DNA of 64,000 nt, taken from positions 2,854,001 through 2,918,000 of the forward strand of contig NZ_CP018155.1 in NCBI RefSeq assembly GCF_001889045.1, written 5' to 3'. Positions 1-8,128 of the stretch are shown here, one piece after another. How positions within the stretch are numbered: the first letter of the stretch is position 1; each line of letters begins with the position of its first letter. The translations under genes were made by a program, and so were the position numbers. The notes under the pieces are model-generated. The model saw only the letters and a program-made list of their open reading frames with translations. It had not been told where the DNA came from and searched no databases. The DNA is from Tenacibaculum todarodis (GTDB taxonomy: Bacteria; Bacteroidota; Bacteroidia; Flavobacteriales; Flavobacteriaceae).

Positions 1-1
1 A

Positions 2-1324
2 TCTCAAATTATACCAAGCCAAGGATTTTCTATTGGAAGTTTATGGCGAGGTGTTTTAGGAATGGCGGCACTTTTAGTAATCGCTTTCCTGTTTAGTTCA
101 AACAAAAAAGCCATAGATTGGAAAACAGTTGGTTTAGGTATAGCTTTTCAATTAATAATTGCAATTGGAGTATTAAAAGTGCCTTTTATACAAGGTATAT
201 TTGAAACAATTGGAGGTGTTTTTGTAAGTGTTTTAGACTTTACCAGAGCTGGAAGTAAGTTTTTATTTGAAGGCTTAGTGGTAGATATGGACAAATTCGG
301 ATTCATATTTGCGTTTCAAGTATTGCCAACAATTATCTTTTTCTCCGCGTTAACATCATTATTATTCTACTTAGGTATTATACAAAAATTAGTAAAAGCA
401 TTAGCTTGGGCTTTAACCAAAGTATTAAAAATTTCTGGAGCAGAAAGTTTATCAGTTGCAGGAAATATCTTTCTAGGGCAAACAGAAGCTCCTTTATTAA
501 TTAAAGCATATTTAGAAAAGATGAATAAATCTGAAATGCTTTTAGTTATGATTGGTGGAATGGCAACTGTTGCAGGAGCTGTTTTAGCTGCATACATTGG
601 GTTTTTAGGAGGAGATGATCCTGCCTTAAGATTGCATTTTGCAAAACATTTATTAGCAGCGTCAGTTATGGCAGCGCCAGGAGCCATTGTAATTTCTAAA
701 ATATTATATCCGCAAACAGAAGAGGTTAATACAGATGTAAAAGTATCTTCAGAAAAAATAGGTTCTAATGTGTTAGACGCTATTGCAAATGGTACAACAG
801 AAGGTTTGCAATTAGCAATGAATGTTGGAGCAATGCTATTAGTTTTTGTCGCTTTTATAGCAATGATAAACGGAATTTTAGGTTGGTTTGGAGATGTAAC
901 ATCTTTAAATACTTGGATGGCAGAAAATACTGCTTATGGAAGTTTTACTTTAGAAGCAATTTTGGGTTATATTTTTGCGCCATTAATGTGGTTAATTGGA
1001 GTAGCAAGAGAAGATATGGCACTAATGGGACAATTATTAGGAATTAAGTTGGCAGCAAGTGAGTTTGTTGGTTATATACAATTAGCAGAATTGAAAAATG
1101 TAGCTTCAGCAACCCATTTAACTTACAATAAATCTATTATTATGGCAACATATATGTTGTGTGGATTTGCAAATTTTGCATCTATTGGAATCCAAATTGG
1201 AGGAATAGGTTCTTTAGCGCCAGGACAACGTAAAACCTTATCAGAATTCGGAATGAAAGCTTTAATTGGTGGTACAATTGCATCATTAATGTCGGCAACA
1301 ATTGCTGGAATGATAATTGGTTAA
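2..1324 (+). CDS. Concentrative nucleoside transporter, NupC/CNT family (5'-truncated by window edge)
   Basis: Inner-membrane nucleoside symporter. The reading frame is open to base 2, so the N-terminus lies outside the window; an internal ATG at 62 is not the real start because the upstream codons (SLWRGVLG) continue the conserved family sequence. About 440 residues are visible and are almost entirely hydrophobic helices. Family signatures are present: GQTEAPLLIKAY (nucleoside-binding GQ-S/T-E-A motif), ASEFVGY and GFANFASIGIQIGG near the C-terminus. A hairpin terminator follows and thyA comes next, so nucleoside uptake sits beside thymidylate synthesis. The family is clear; the substrate range and coupling ion cannot be read from sequence. 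Confidence 0.93.
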   Translation, partial: SQIIPSQGFSIGSLWRGVLGMAALLVIAFLFSSNKKAIDWKTVGLGIAFQLIIAIGVLKVPFIQGIFETIGGVFVSVLDFTRAGSKFLFEGLVVDMDKFGFIFAFQVLPTIIFFSALTSLLFYLGIIQKLVKALAWALTKVLKISGAESLSVAGNIFLGQTEAPLLIKAYLEKMNKSEMLLVMIGGMATVAGAVLAAYIGFLGGDDPALRLHFAKHLLAASVMAAPGAIVISKILYPQTEEVNTDVKVSSEKIGSNVLDAIANGTTEGLQLAMNVGAMLLVFVAFIAMINGILGWFGDVTSLNTWMAENTAYGSFTLEAILGYIFAPLMWLIGVAREDMALMGQLLGIKLAASEFVGYIQLAELKNVASATHLTYNKSIIMATYMLCGFANFASIGIQIGGIGSLAPGQRKTLSEFGMKALIGGTIASLMSATIAGMIIG

Positions 1325-1345
1325 TAACTTATTAATATTATTTAG

Positions 1346-1380
1346 AAAAGCATCGGTAAAATAAGCCGATGCTTTTTTAT
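1346..1380 (+). terminator. Rho-independent terminator after the nucleoside transporter
   Basis: An 11-bp perfect stem (AAAAGCATCGG at 1346-1356 with CCGATGCTTTT at 1366-1376) is followed by a short T tract. It separates the transporter from thyA. Confidence 0.85.
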
Positions 1381-1405
1381 TTTTACATAAATCTTATAGC
1401 ATAAA

Positions 1406-2230
1406 ATGAAACAATATCACGACTTAGTACAACACGTTTTAGAAAGTGGAAACGAAAAAGGAGATAGAACTGGGACAGGAGCAAAAAGTGTTTTTGGTCA
1501 TCAAATGCGATTCGATTTAAGCAAAGGTTTTCCAATGGTAACTACTAAAAAGTTACATTTAAAATCTATTATTTATGAACTGTTGTGGTTTATAAAAGGC
1601 GATACAAATATTAAGTATTTACAAGAAAATGGTGTTAAAATATGGAATTCTTGGGCAGATGAAAATGGAGATTTAGGTCCTGTTTATGGGCATCAATGGC
1701 GTAATTGGAATAGTGATGAAATAGATCAGCTAAAAGATGTTATTGCTACTTTAAAAACCAATCCAAATTCTAGAAGAATGCTAGTTTCTGCATGGAATCC
1801 TTCAGTTTTACCAGATAATTCAGTTTCATTTTCAGAAAATGTAGCAAACGGAAAAGCTGCATTACCACCTTGTCATGCATTTTTTCAATTTTATGTAGCT
1901 AACGGAAAATTATCTTGTCAATTATACCAAAGAAGTGCAGATATATTTTTAGGAGTTCCGTTTAATATTGCTTCGTATGCATTATTTACTATGATGATAG
2001 CACAAGTTTGCGGTTATGAAGCAGGAGAATTTATCCACACTTTTGGAGACGCTCATATTTATAGCAATCATATAGAGCAATTAGAATTACAATTATCTAG
2101 AGAAGTTAGAGAACTTCCGACGATGAAAATAAATCCAGAAATTAAAAACATAGAAGACTTTACTTTTGAGGACTTTGAATTAGTTAATTATAATCCACAT
2201 CCACATATAAAAGGAAAAGTATCCGTATAA
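1406..2230 (+). CDS. thyA: Thymidylate synthase ThyA
   Basis: Converts dUMP to dTMP with methylenetetrahydrofolate. The 274 residues align along the whole ThyA family: folate/dUMP-binding N-terminus ([13 protein letters not shown]), nucleophile Cys156 in [12 protein letters not shown], the [18 protein letters not shown] block and the C-terminal [10 protein letters not shown]. It is about ten residues longer than the 264-residue E. coli enzyme; the extra stretch (around FSENVANGK) lies just before the active-site Cys, a small insertion seen in some ThyA lineages. The partner dihydrofolate reductase gene is in the same window at 50453 but not adjacent. Confidence 0.97.
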   Translation: MKQYHDLVQHVLESGNEKGDRTGTGAKSVFGHQMRFDLSKGFPMVTTKKLHLKSIIYELLWFIKGDTNIKYLQENGVKIWNSWADENGDLGPVYGHQWRNWNSDEIDQLKDVIATLKTNPNSRRMLVSAWNPSVLPDNSVSFSENVANGKAALPPCHAFFQFYVANGKLSCQLYQRSADIFLGVPFNIASYALFTMMIAQVCGYEAGEFIHTFGDAHIYSNHIEQLELQLSREVRELPTMKINPEIKNIEDFTFEDFELVNYNPHPHIKGKVSV

Positions 2231-2349
2231 AAAAGTTTTCTAGAATTCAATAGAAAAAGATTGTTAAAATAGATATACTTTAAAATTAACAACTAATTGA
2301 AATTAGTTTTTACAGAATTCATAAAAAGTTGTAATCTTTTACCAAAAGG

Positions 2350-2380
2350 TTTGTTTATATCAATATAATCTTTAGATTTG
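2350..2380 (+). promoter_or_regulatory. Promoter of the Phe/Tyr operon
   Basis: TTTG at 2350-2353 and TAGATTTG at 2373-2380 are separated by 19 bases, matching the Bacteroidota consensus TTG-(17-23)-TAnnTTTG. The expected transcription start is near 2386, just upstream of the leader peptide. Confidence 0.75.
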
Positions 2381-2403
2381 TTGCTCAAACAGAGAGAATT
2401 AAG

Positions 2404-2484
2404 ATGTTAAATACTACTTGGACACGTTTCTATTTTTACTTTTATTTTTACAATAAGAGGAGAGACTTTGTATCATGTTGTTAA
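2404..2484 (+). CDS. Phe/Tyr leader peptide (attenuator peptide)
   Basis: A 26-codon open reading frame, ATG at 2404 and TAA at 2482. It contains an unbroken run of eight alternating Phe and Tyr codons (FYFYFYFY, 2428-2451) and one more Phe codon at 2467. It lies between a matching promoter and a terminator directly upstream of the prephenate dehydratase gene. This is the organisation of the E. coli pheL leader, but here both Phe and Tyr codons are used, fitting a downstream operon that makes both amino acids. Stalling at the run would leave the antiterminator strand at 2462-2473 free. No independent function is expected for the peptide. Confidence 0.88.
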   Translation: MLNTTWTRFYFYFYFYNKRRDFVSCC

Positions 2485-2535
2485 AACAATAAAAAAATAT
2501 ATAAAGTCTCGAATTTACTTCGAGGCTTTTTTTTT
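2462..2535 (+). promoter_or_regulatory. Transcription attenuator: antiterminator and terminator
   Basis: Two mutually exclusive helices are visible. Antiterminator: GAGACTTTGTAT (2462-2473) pairs with ATATAAAGTCTC (2499-2510), 12 bp with one G-U. Terminator: AAGTCTCGAA (2504-2513) pairs with TTCGAGGCTT (2519-2528), 10 bp with one G-U, loop TTTAC, followed by a run of T to 2535. They share 2504-2510. The leader stop codon at 2482 would place a terminating ribosome over the antiterminator strand, favouring termination when Phe and Tyr are plentiful. The rest of the 313-base gap before it (2231-2349) holds nothing else I recognise. Confidence 0.88.
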
Positions 2536-2543
2536 GATTAAAA

Positions 2544-3371
2544 ATGAAAAAGGTAATTGCTATTCAAGGAGCAGAAGGCTCAAATCATCATAAAGTTGCT
2601 CACGACTTTTATGGAACGTCAATAGAATTAAAAGAATGTATGTCTTTTGATGTCTTGGTAGATAGTTTATTGGACGGTTCTGCAACACTTGCTGTTATGG
2701 CTTTAGAGAATACAATTGCAGGTTCAATTATTCCTAATTATGCTTTAATTGATAATAACAACCTTCATATAATTGGAGAAGAATATTTAAATATTAATCA
2801 TCATTTAATGTGTTTAAAGGGTCAGGAACTTAAAGATATTAAAGAAGTTTGGTCGCATCCAATGGCATTATTGCAGTGTAAAGAGTTTTTTAAAAAGCAT
2901 CCTCATATTAAATTAATCGAAGATGTAGATACTGCTGAAGTTGCAAAACGAATAGCAAATAAAAATTTGAAAGGAATTGCAGCTATTGCACCAAAAATAG
3001 CCGCAGAAATATTTGATTTAGTAGTTATTGAAGATGAAATTCAAACAATAAAAGACAATTCTACAAGATTTGTAATTGTACAAACCACAGCACCAAATAA
3101 CGGAATAGATCAAATTAATAAAGCATCGTTAAAATTTCAATTAAATCATAAAAGAGGAAGTTTAGCAGCAATTTTAAATGTGTTAAGCGATTGTAAAATG
3201 AGTTTAACAAAAATTCAATCGTTGCCAGTTATAGAAACACCTTGGAAGTATTCATTTTTTGTAGATGTTACTTTTGATGATTATAAGGAATACAAAAAAG
3301 CGGAAGCAATTTTAAAGATAATGGCAGAAGAATTCAAAATACTAGGAACCTACAAAAATGGGAGAAAATGA
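2544..3371 (+). CDS. pheA: Prephenate dehydratase
   Basis: Converts prephenate to phenylpyruvate. The 275 residues comprise a PDT domain (about 1-180) with the catalytic NSTRFVIV motif (Thr-Arg-Phe) and a C-terminal ACT domain (about 190-275). No chorismate mutase domain is present; that activity is on the DAHP synthase gene at 5515. In the ACT domain the Phe-binding ESRP motif usual in this family reads IQSLP, so feedback by Phe may be weak or altered. It is the first gene after the attenuator and overlaps the next gene by 4 bp (ATGA), indicating translational coupling. Confidence 0.93.
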   Translation: MKKVIAIQGAEGSNHHKVAHDFYGTSIELKECMSFDVLVDSLLDGSATLAVMALENTIAGSIIPNYALIDNNNLHIIGEEYLNINHHLMCLKGQELKDIKEVWSHPMALLQCKEFFKKHPHIKLIEDVDTAEVAKRIANKNLKGIAAIAPKIAAEIFDLVVIEDEIQTIKDNSTRFVIVQTTAPNNGIDQINKASLKFQLNHKRGSLAAILNVLSDCKMSLTKIQSLPVIETPWKYSFFVDVTFDDYKEYKKAEAILKIMAEEFKILGTYKNGRK

Positions 3372-4510
3372 TTAAAGCTGCTAAAAGATTAGATACAGTT
3401 CAAGAATACTATTTCTCTAAAAAGTTAAGAGAAGTACGTGGTTTGGTTGCTGCAGGAAAACCAATTATTAATATGGGAATTGGTTCTCCAGACTTGCAAC
3501 CGCCAACAAAAGTTTTGGAGGCAATCCAAAAAAGTTTGGGTGATGCAAGCGCACATAAATATCAATCATATCAAGGTTTACCGGAGTTAAGAAATGCAAT
3601 TTCAACTTTTTATAAAAACAAATTTTCTGTAGAGTCGAATCCAGAAAATGAGGTTTTACCATTAATGGGAAGTAAGGAAGGAATTATGCATATTTCTATG
3701 GCTTTTTTAAATGAAGGCGATAAGGTTTTAATTCCCAATCCAGGTTATCCAACCTATACATCAGTTACGAAGTTAGTAGGAGCAGAACCACTTTTTTATG
3801 ATTTAAGAGCGGACAGTAATTGGCAGCCAAATTTTGAGGAATTAGAAAGTCAAGATTTAGAAAACGTAAAAATTATGTGGGTAAATTATCCACACATGCC
3901 AACAGGAACAAATGCAACCTTATCAACTTTTAAAAAGTTGGTTGCCTTTGGTAAAAAACATAATATTTTAATTATAAATGACAATCCGTATAGTTTTATT
4001 TTAAATGATAAACCTATTAGTATTTTACAAGTTGAAGGCGCAAAAGATATAGCATTAGAGTTAAATTCACTAAGTAAAACCTTTAACATGGCAGGTTGGC
4101 GAGTTGGTATGTTGTTAGGGAATTCAACGTTTATTAATGAAGTTTTAAAGGTGAAGTCTAACATGGATTCAGGTATGTTTTACGGAATTCAAAAAGGGGC
4201 CATAGAAGCTTTAGAACTATCTGATGAATGGTTTTTAAAACAAAATAAAGTGTACGAAAAACGTAGAAGTTTAATTTTTCAGTTGGCTGATAAGTTGAAT
4301 TGTATTTATAATAAAAATTCAACAGGATTATTTGTTTGGGCAAAAATTCCCGAAGGAAAAAAATCTGAAGAAGTTACAGATTCAGTTTTATATGAAAACG
4401 ATATTTTTATAACACCAGGAACCATTTTTGGTTCACAAGGAGAAGGATATATTCGTTTTTCATTATGTGTAACAACAGATGTAATTAAAGAAGCAATTAA
4501 TAGGTTATAA
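3368..4510 (+). CDS. Class I/II aminotransferase (probable aromatic transaminase)
   Basis: PLP-dependent aminotransferase fold type I, 380 residues, with the PLP lysine K237 in SLSKTFNMAGWRVG and the substrate-binding Arg in YIRFSLC near the C-terminus. It overlaps pheA by 4 bp and is followed by tyrA, so the likely job is transamination of phenylpyruvate and 4-hydroxyphenylpyruvate. The family also includes aspartate and LL-diaminopimelate aminotransferases, so the substrate assignment is by context only. Confidence 0.85.
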   Translation: MIKAAKRLDTVQEYYFSKKLREVRGLVAAGKPIINMGIGSPDLQPPTKVLEAIQKSLGDASAHKYQSYQGLPELRNAISTFYKNKFSVESNPENEVLPLMGSKEGIMHISMAFLNEGDKVLIPNPGYPTYTSVTKLVGAEPLFYDLRADSNWQPNFEELESQDLENVKIMWVNYPHMPTGTNATLSTFKKLVAFGKKHNILIINDNPYSFILNDKPISILQVEGAKDIALELNSLSKTFNMAGWRVGMLLGNSTFINEVLKVKSNMDSGMFYGIQKGAIEALELSDEWFLKQNKVYEKRRSLIFQLADKLNCIYNKNSTGLFVWAKIPEGKKSEEVTDSVLYENDIFITPGTIFGSQGEGYIRFSLCVTTDVIKEAINRL

Positions 4511-4592
4511 ATAAGTTTGCAGTTTTCAGTCGCAATTGGCAGTTAGTCTGTTTGCTGAAAAATTATCAAATAAAAAGTTTAAGCGTAAGAGT

Positions 4593-4624
4593 GTCATTCC
4601 GAATGAGGAACGAAGAGGAATCTC
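4593..4624 (+). repeat. GTCATTCC-type dispersed intergenic repeat, copy 1
   Basis: Begins GTCATTCCGAATGAGG and ends AGAGGAATCTC, an imperfect palindrome (ATTCC/GGAAT). It fills part of the 132-base gap between the aminotransferase and tyrA. Related copies are at 23801, 41826 and 44868. Confidence 0.6.
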
Positions 4625-4642
4625 ACTTAAAGAGAAAAGAGA

Positions 4643-5494
4643 ATGAAAAACATTTACTTAATTGGTGTTGGTTTAATTGGCGGTAGTTTTGCTATCGATA
4701 TAAAAAAGAACAATCCAGAAACTGTAATTTATGGAATAGATGCCAATGAAGATCATTTAGATGAAGCATTAGCAATAGGTATTATTCAAGAAAAAGCAGT
4801 TTTAGACGATATTGAAAAAGCAGACTTGGTAATTGTGTCAATTCCGGTAGATGCAACAGTAAAATTATTGCCAACAATTTTAGATAAAATTTCGGATACT
4901 GGACTAGTTGTAGATGCTGGTTCAACAAAAGAAGCAATTTGTAAAGCGGTTGAACATCATCCTAAAAGAAGAAATTATTTAGCATGTCATCCAATTGCAG
5001 GAACAGAAAATTCTGGGCCAACAGCAGCTATTTCTGGCTTATACGTTGGTAAAACGAATATTATTTGCGAAGTGGAAAAGACAACTTTTAAATTACAAGA
5101 GAAAGCTTTAAAGCTTTTTACCGAGATTGGAATGCGTATTAGATACATGGATGCAGTTTCGCATGATAAACATATTGCCTATGTTTCGCACTTATCTCAC
5201 ATAAGCGCGTTCATGTTAGGAAAAACAGTAATAGATAAAGAAAGAAACGAACGTGATATTTTTGATATGGCAGGTTCAGGTTTTAGATCTACAGTTCGTT
5301 TGGCAAAAAGTAGTCCAGCAATGTGGACACCAATTTTTGAGCAGAATAAAGAAAACGTAATAGAAACATTAGAAGAATACATCAGTAATTTACAACATTT
5401 TAAAAAACTGATGGAACAAGATAATTTCTCCGAAATTTTTAACGAAATGGAGAACACAAATTATATAAAACAAATATTAAACGGCATAAACTAA
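4643..5494 (+). CDS. tyrA: Prephenate dehydrogenase
   Basis: Oxidatively decarboxylates prephenate to 4-hydroxyphenylpyruvate for tyrosine. The 283 residues start with a Rossmann NAD-binding motif (LIGVGLIGGSFA, about 5-16), followed by the conserved HPIAGTENSGP substrate motif and the helical dimerisation domain (SHLSHISAFML). No fused chorismate mutase or ACT domain is present. It is the third enzyme of the attenuator-controlled operon and lies 20 bp before the DAHP synthase gene. Confidence 0.92.
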   Translation: MKNIYLIGVGLIGGSFAIDIKKNNPETVIYGIDANEDHLDEALAIGIIQEKAVLDDIEKADLVIVSIPVDATVKLLPTILDKISDTGLVVDAGSTKEAICKAVEHHPKRRNYLACHPIAGTENSGPTAAISGLYVGKTNIICEVEKTTFKLQEKALKLFTEIGMRIRYMDAVSHDKHIAYVSHLSHISAFMLGKTVIDKERNERDIFDMAGSGFRSTVRLAKSSPAMWTPIFEQNKENVIETLEEYISNLQHFKKLMEQDNFSEIFNEMENTNYIKQILNGIN

Positions 5495-5514
5495 AAGCCA
5501 AAACAAGTAGAAAG

Positions 5515-6597
5515 ATGAAGAATACAAAAGAATTAAGAACATGGTTGGACGATATGAAATTAGATCATCCACTAGTAATAGCAGGGCCTTGTAGTGCAGA
5601 AACCGAAGAACAGGTTTTAAAAATTGCACACGAATTAAAAGATTCTGATGTAAATTATTTCCGTGCCGGAATTTGGAAACCAAGAACAAGACCAGGAAAT
5701 TTTGAAGGAGTAGGAGCTTTAGGTTTAAAATGGTTACAAAAAGTAAAAGCAGAAACAGGTATGAAAACCTGTACAGAAGTTGCAAATACAGCACACGTAA
5801 AGTTAGCTTTAGAGCACGATATCGATTTATTATGGATTGGTGCTCGTACAGCAGTTTCTCCATTTATAATGCAAGAACTAGCAGATGCTTTACACGGAAC
5901 GGATAAAATTGTATTGGTTAAAAACCCAATAAATCCAGATTTAGCTTTATGGTTAGGTGGTATTGAAAGATTATACACTGCAGATATTAAAAATTTAGGA
6001 GCAATCCACAGAGGTTTTTCTACTTATGAAAAATCTAAATACAGAAACGTCCCAGAATGGCAAATTGCAATTGAATTTCAAAACAGATTTCCAGATTTAC
6101 CTTTAATTAACGATCCATCACACATTACAGGAAACAGAGAAATGATTTTTGACGTTTCTCAAACCGCTTTAGATTTAAATTTCGATGGATTAATGATAGA
6201 AACTCATTACGATCCAGATAACGCTTGGTCTGATGCTGCACAGCAAGTAACACCAACAAAGTTGAAGCAAATAATGGAAGATTTAAAGATTAGAAAACAG
6301 ACAGAAACCGATTCTAGTTACAGAGATTCATTAGAAAATTTAAGAGCCCAAATTAATGTTGTAGACGGTCAGTTAATAGAAATGATGGGTAAAAGAATGC
6401 AAGTTGCCGACCAAATTGGAGCGCTTAAAAAAGAGCAAAATGTAGCCGTTTTACAATCTAGACGTTGGAATGAAATTCTTGGAAACATGATCTTAGAAGG
6501 AGAAAGCAAAGGTTTAAGTGAAGAGTTTGTGTTAAGGATGTTTAAAGCAATTCACCAAGAATCAATCAATCATCAAGAAAAAATTATTAAAGGATAA
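5515..6597 (+). CDS. Bifunctional DAHP synthase / chorismate mutase
   Basis: Entry enzyme of the shikimate pathway fused to chorismate mutase. Residues 1 to about 265 form a DAHP synthase of the AroA-I-beta/KDO8PS-like type (IAGPCSAETEEQ, FRAGIWKPRTRPGNFEG, DPSHITGNR). Residues about 270-360 are an AroQ-type chorismate mutase (LRAQINVVDGQLIEMMGKRM...IGALKK). This fusion order is established for Bacteroidota, where prephenate produced by the mutase domain feeds back on the synthase. Last gene of the operon; a terminator follows. Confidence 0.94.
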   Translation: MKNTKELRTWLDDMKLDHPLVIAGPCSAETEEQVLKIAHELKDSDVNYFRAGIWKPRTRPGNFEGVGALGLKWLQKVKAETGMKTCTEVANTAHVKLALEHDIDLLWIGARTAVSPFIMQELADALHGTDKIVLVKNPINPDLALWLGGIERLYTADIKNLGAIHRGFSTYEKSKYRNVPEWQIAIEFQNRFPDLPLINDPSHITGNREMIFDVSQTALDLNFDGLMIETHYDPDNAWSDAAQQVTPTKLKQIMEDLKIRKQTETDSSYRDSLENLRAQINVVDGQLIEMMGKRMQVADQIGALKKEQNVAVLQSRRWNEILGNMILEGESKGLSEEFVLRMFKAIHQESINHQEKIIKG

Positions 6598-6651
6598 TAA
6601 TCTAATAAGATTATTACGCTGAACTTTTTTCAGTGTATTTATATAAATTTT

Positions 6652-6694
6652 AACCGCAAGTTCACGAATTATTTCTGAATTTGTGGTTTTTTTT
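6652..6694 (+). terminator. Terminator of the Phe/Tyr operon
   Basis: AACCGCAA (6652-6659) pairs with TTGTGGTT (6681-6688), enclosing a second short pairing, then a T run. A further hairpin (AATAATCT/AGATTATT, 6595-6614) overlaps the stop codon of the upstream gene. Confidence 0.7.
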
Positions 6695-6815
6695 GGCGTT
6701 ACCTTTCAGGTCAGGCTTTTCGCTATATCTTTTTTCTGAGTTCTCGATACAAATTTGCAAAAAAGCAAATTCACTCGAACTCGGAAAAAAGGATGCCGCT
6801 TCAATCCTTAACGCA
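6695..6815 (+). repeat. GGCGTTAC...AACGC flavobacterial intergenic repeat, copy A
   Basis: Left end GGCGTTACCTTTCAGGTCAG then GCTTTTCGCTATATC; right end GGATGCCGCTTCAATCC then TTAACGCA. The middle is a variable imperfect hairpin built on GAGTTC/GAACTC and AATTTGC/GCAAATT. Shares both ends with copies B (9102) and C (44909). It lies in the 551-base gene-free stretch 6598-7148. Confidence 0.7.
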
Positions 6816-6829
6816 GGCTTATTTATAAA

Positions 6830-7030
6830 CTAATTGTTTTTTAATAAACAAAGAGTGATTTATAAACAATGTAATCAATGCGTAGCATTGAAACTACGAC
6901 ATCTTGAAGGTTTGTCGTAGAATTTACAATGAAGTTGTCGTAAAATTTTAAGCTGTTTGAGCGTAGCGAGTTCTTAAAATTTAGACAACGAATAATAAAT
7001 TCAGATAAATATTCAGTAGTCTAGATTTTT
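6830..7030. repeat. Cluster of inverted repeats in a gene-free stretch
   Basis: Several perfect or near-perfect palindromes follow each other: TCAATGC/GCATTGA (6875-6891), CTACGACA/TGTCGTAG (6894-6920) and TAAAATTTTAAG with CTTAAAATTT (about 6941-6983). No reading frame with family resemblance is present. It looks like decayed intergenic repeat material. Confidence 0.5.
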
Positions 7031-7148
7031 TTGTTTCTTTTTTCATCAATGGAAAAAAGATAGAAGAAGAAAACCTTTTTTCTCTTAAAATAAAAAATCA
7101 CTGGAAACCACACCAAAGTTTTAGTTAAAATTCAGCATCTTTGTAATA

Positions 7149-8093
7149 ATGACAGGAATCGTATACAAATCTACAGGAAGTTGGTATCAAGTAAAATCTC
7201 ACGAAGGAGAATTTTATAACTGCCGTATGAAAGGAAAATTCCGATTAAAAGGAATTAAAAGCACTAATCCAATTGCGGTTGGAGACGTTGTAGACTTTGA
7301 GTTAGAAACCAAAAACGATGAAGAAACAGGTGTAATTAACAACATACACGAACGTAAAAACTGTATTGAACGAAAATCGGTAAATTTATCTAAGCAAACC
7401 CATATAATTGCGTCTAATATAGATCAAGTTTTTTTGTTGATTACCATTAACAATCCACCAACATTTACCACATTTATAGATCGTTTTTTAGTGTCAACAA
7501 GAGCCTATAGAATAGATACCATTTTAGTGTTTAATAAAATTGATAGCTACCAAATAGAAGAACGAGCTGAGATTTTATATTTAAAAGATGTGTATGAAGC
7601 TATTGGTTATAGATGTGTTGAGGTTTCTGCTACACAAAATAAAAATGTAGACACTATAAAAGAAATGATGACTGGTAAAACATCTATGTTTGTTGGTCAT
7701 TCCGGAGTAGGTAAAACAACGTTGGTAAATGCTATTGAGCCAAGTTTAGATTTAAAAACCAAAGCAATTTCTGAACAACACAAGCAAGGACAACACACCA
7801 CAACCTTTGCGGAGCTTTTTGAATTAAGTTTCGATGCTAAAATTATTGACACACCCGGAATTAAAGGTTTTGGAGTTGTAGATATAGACAAAGAAGAACT
7901 AGGTGATTACTTTCCTGAGTTTTTTGCCTTAAAAGAACACTGTAAGTTTAATAACTGTATACATGTAAAAGAACCAAATTGTGCAGTAAAAGACGCATTA
8001 GAAGAAGAAACTATTTCTTGGTCTCGTTATAAAAGTTACCTACAAATTTTAGAAGGAGAAGAAGAACATTACAGAACCGATATTTGGGAGTAA
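7149..8093 (+). CDS. rsgA: Ribosome small subunit-dependent GTPase RsgA
   Basis: Assembly factor that acts late in 30S maturation. The 314 residues show the circularly permuted GTPase order typical of the family: N-terminal OB fold (about 1-75), G4 NKID before the P-loop GHSGVGKTTL (about 182-191), then DTPG (G3), and a C-terminal zinc-binding segment with HCKFNNCIH and PNC. Length is normal. It is convergent with accD, sharing a bidirectional terminator. Confidence 0.95.
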   Translation: MTGIVYKSTGSWYQVKSHEGEFYNCRMKGKFRLKGIKSTNPIAVGDVVDFELETKNDEETGVINNIHERKNCIERKSVNLSKQTHIIASNIDQVFLLITINNPPTFTTFIDRFLVSTRAYRIDTILVFNKIDSYQIEERAEILYLKDVYEAIGYRCVEVSATQNKNVDTIKEMMTGKTSMFVGHSGVGKTTLVNAIEPSLDLKTKAISEQHKQGQHTTTFAELFELSFDAKIIDTPGIKGFGVVDIDKEELGDYFPEFFALKEHCKFNNCIHVKEPNCAVKDALEEETISWSRYKSYLQILEGEEEHYRTDIWE

Positions 8094-8127
8094 AAAAAAC
8101 CGAAGCAAATTTGCTTCGGTTTTTTTG
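8093..8127. terminator. Bidirectional terminator between rsgA and accD
   Basis: AAAAAACCGAAGCAAATTTG continues as TTCGGTTTTTTT, a near-perfect palindrome with A and T tails. It serves the converging genes on both strands. Confidence 0.88.
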
Positions 8128-8128
8128 T

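Noticed and set aside
5477..5863. Minus-strand frame of 128 codons opposite the DAHP synthase gene
   Set aside because: Leucine-rich shadow of the strongly conserved plus-strand enzyme; no family resemblance.
6598..7148. Hidden small gene in the long gap before rsgA
   Set aside because: All frames are broken by stops and the stretch is made of terminator, repeat ends and palindromes.
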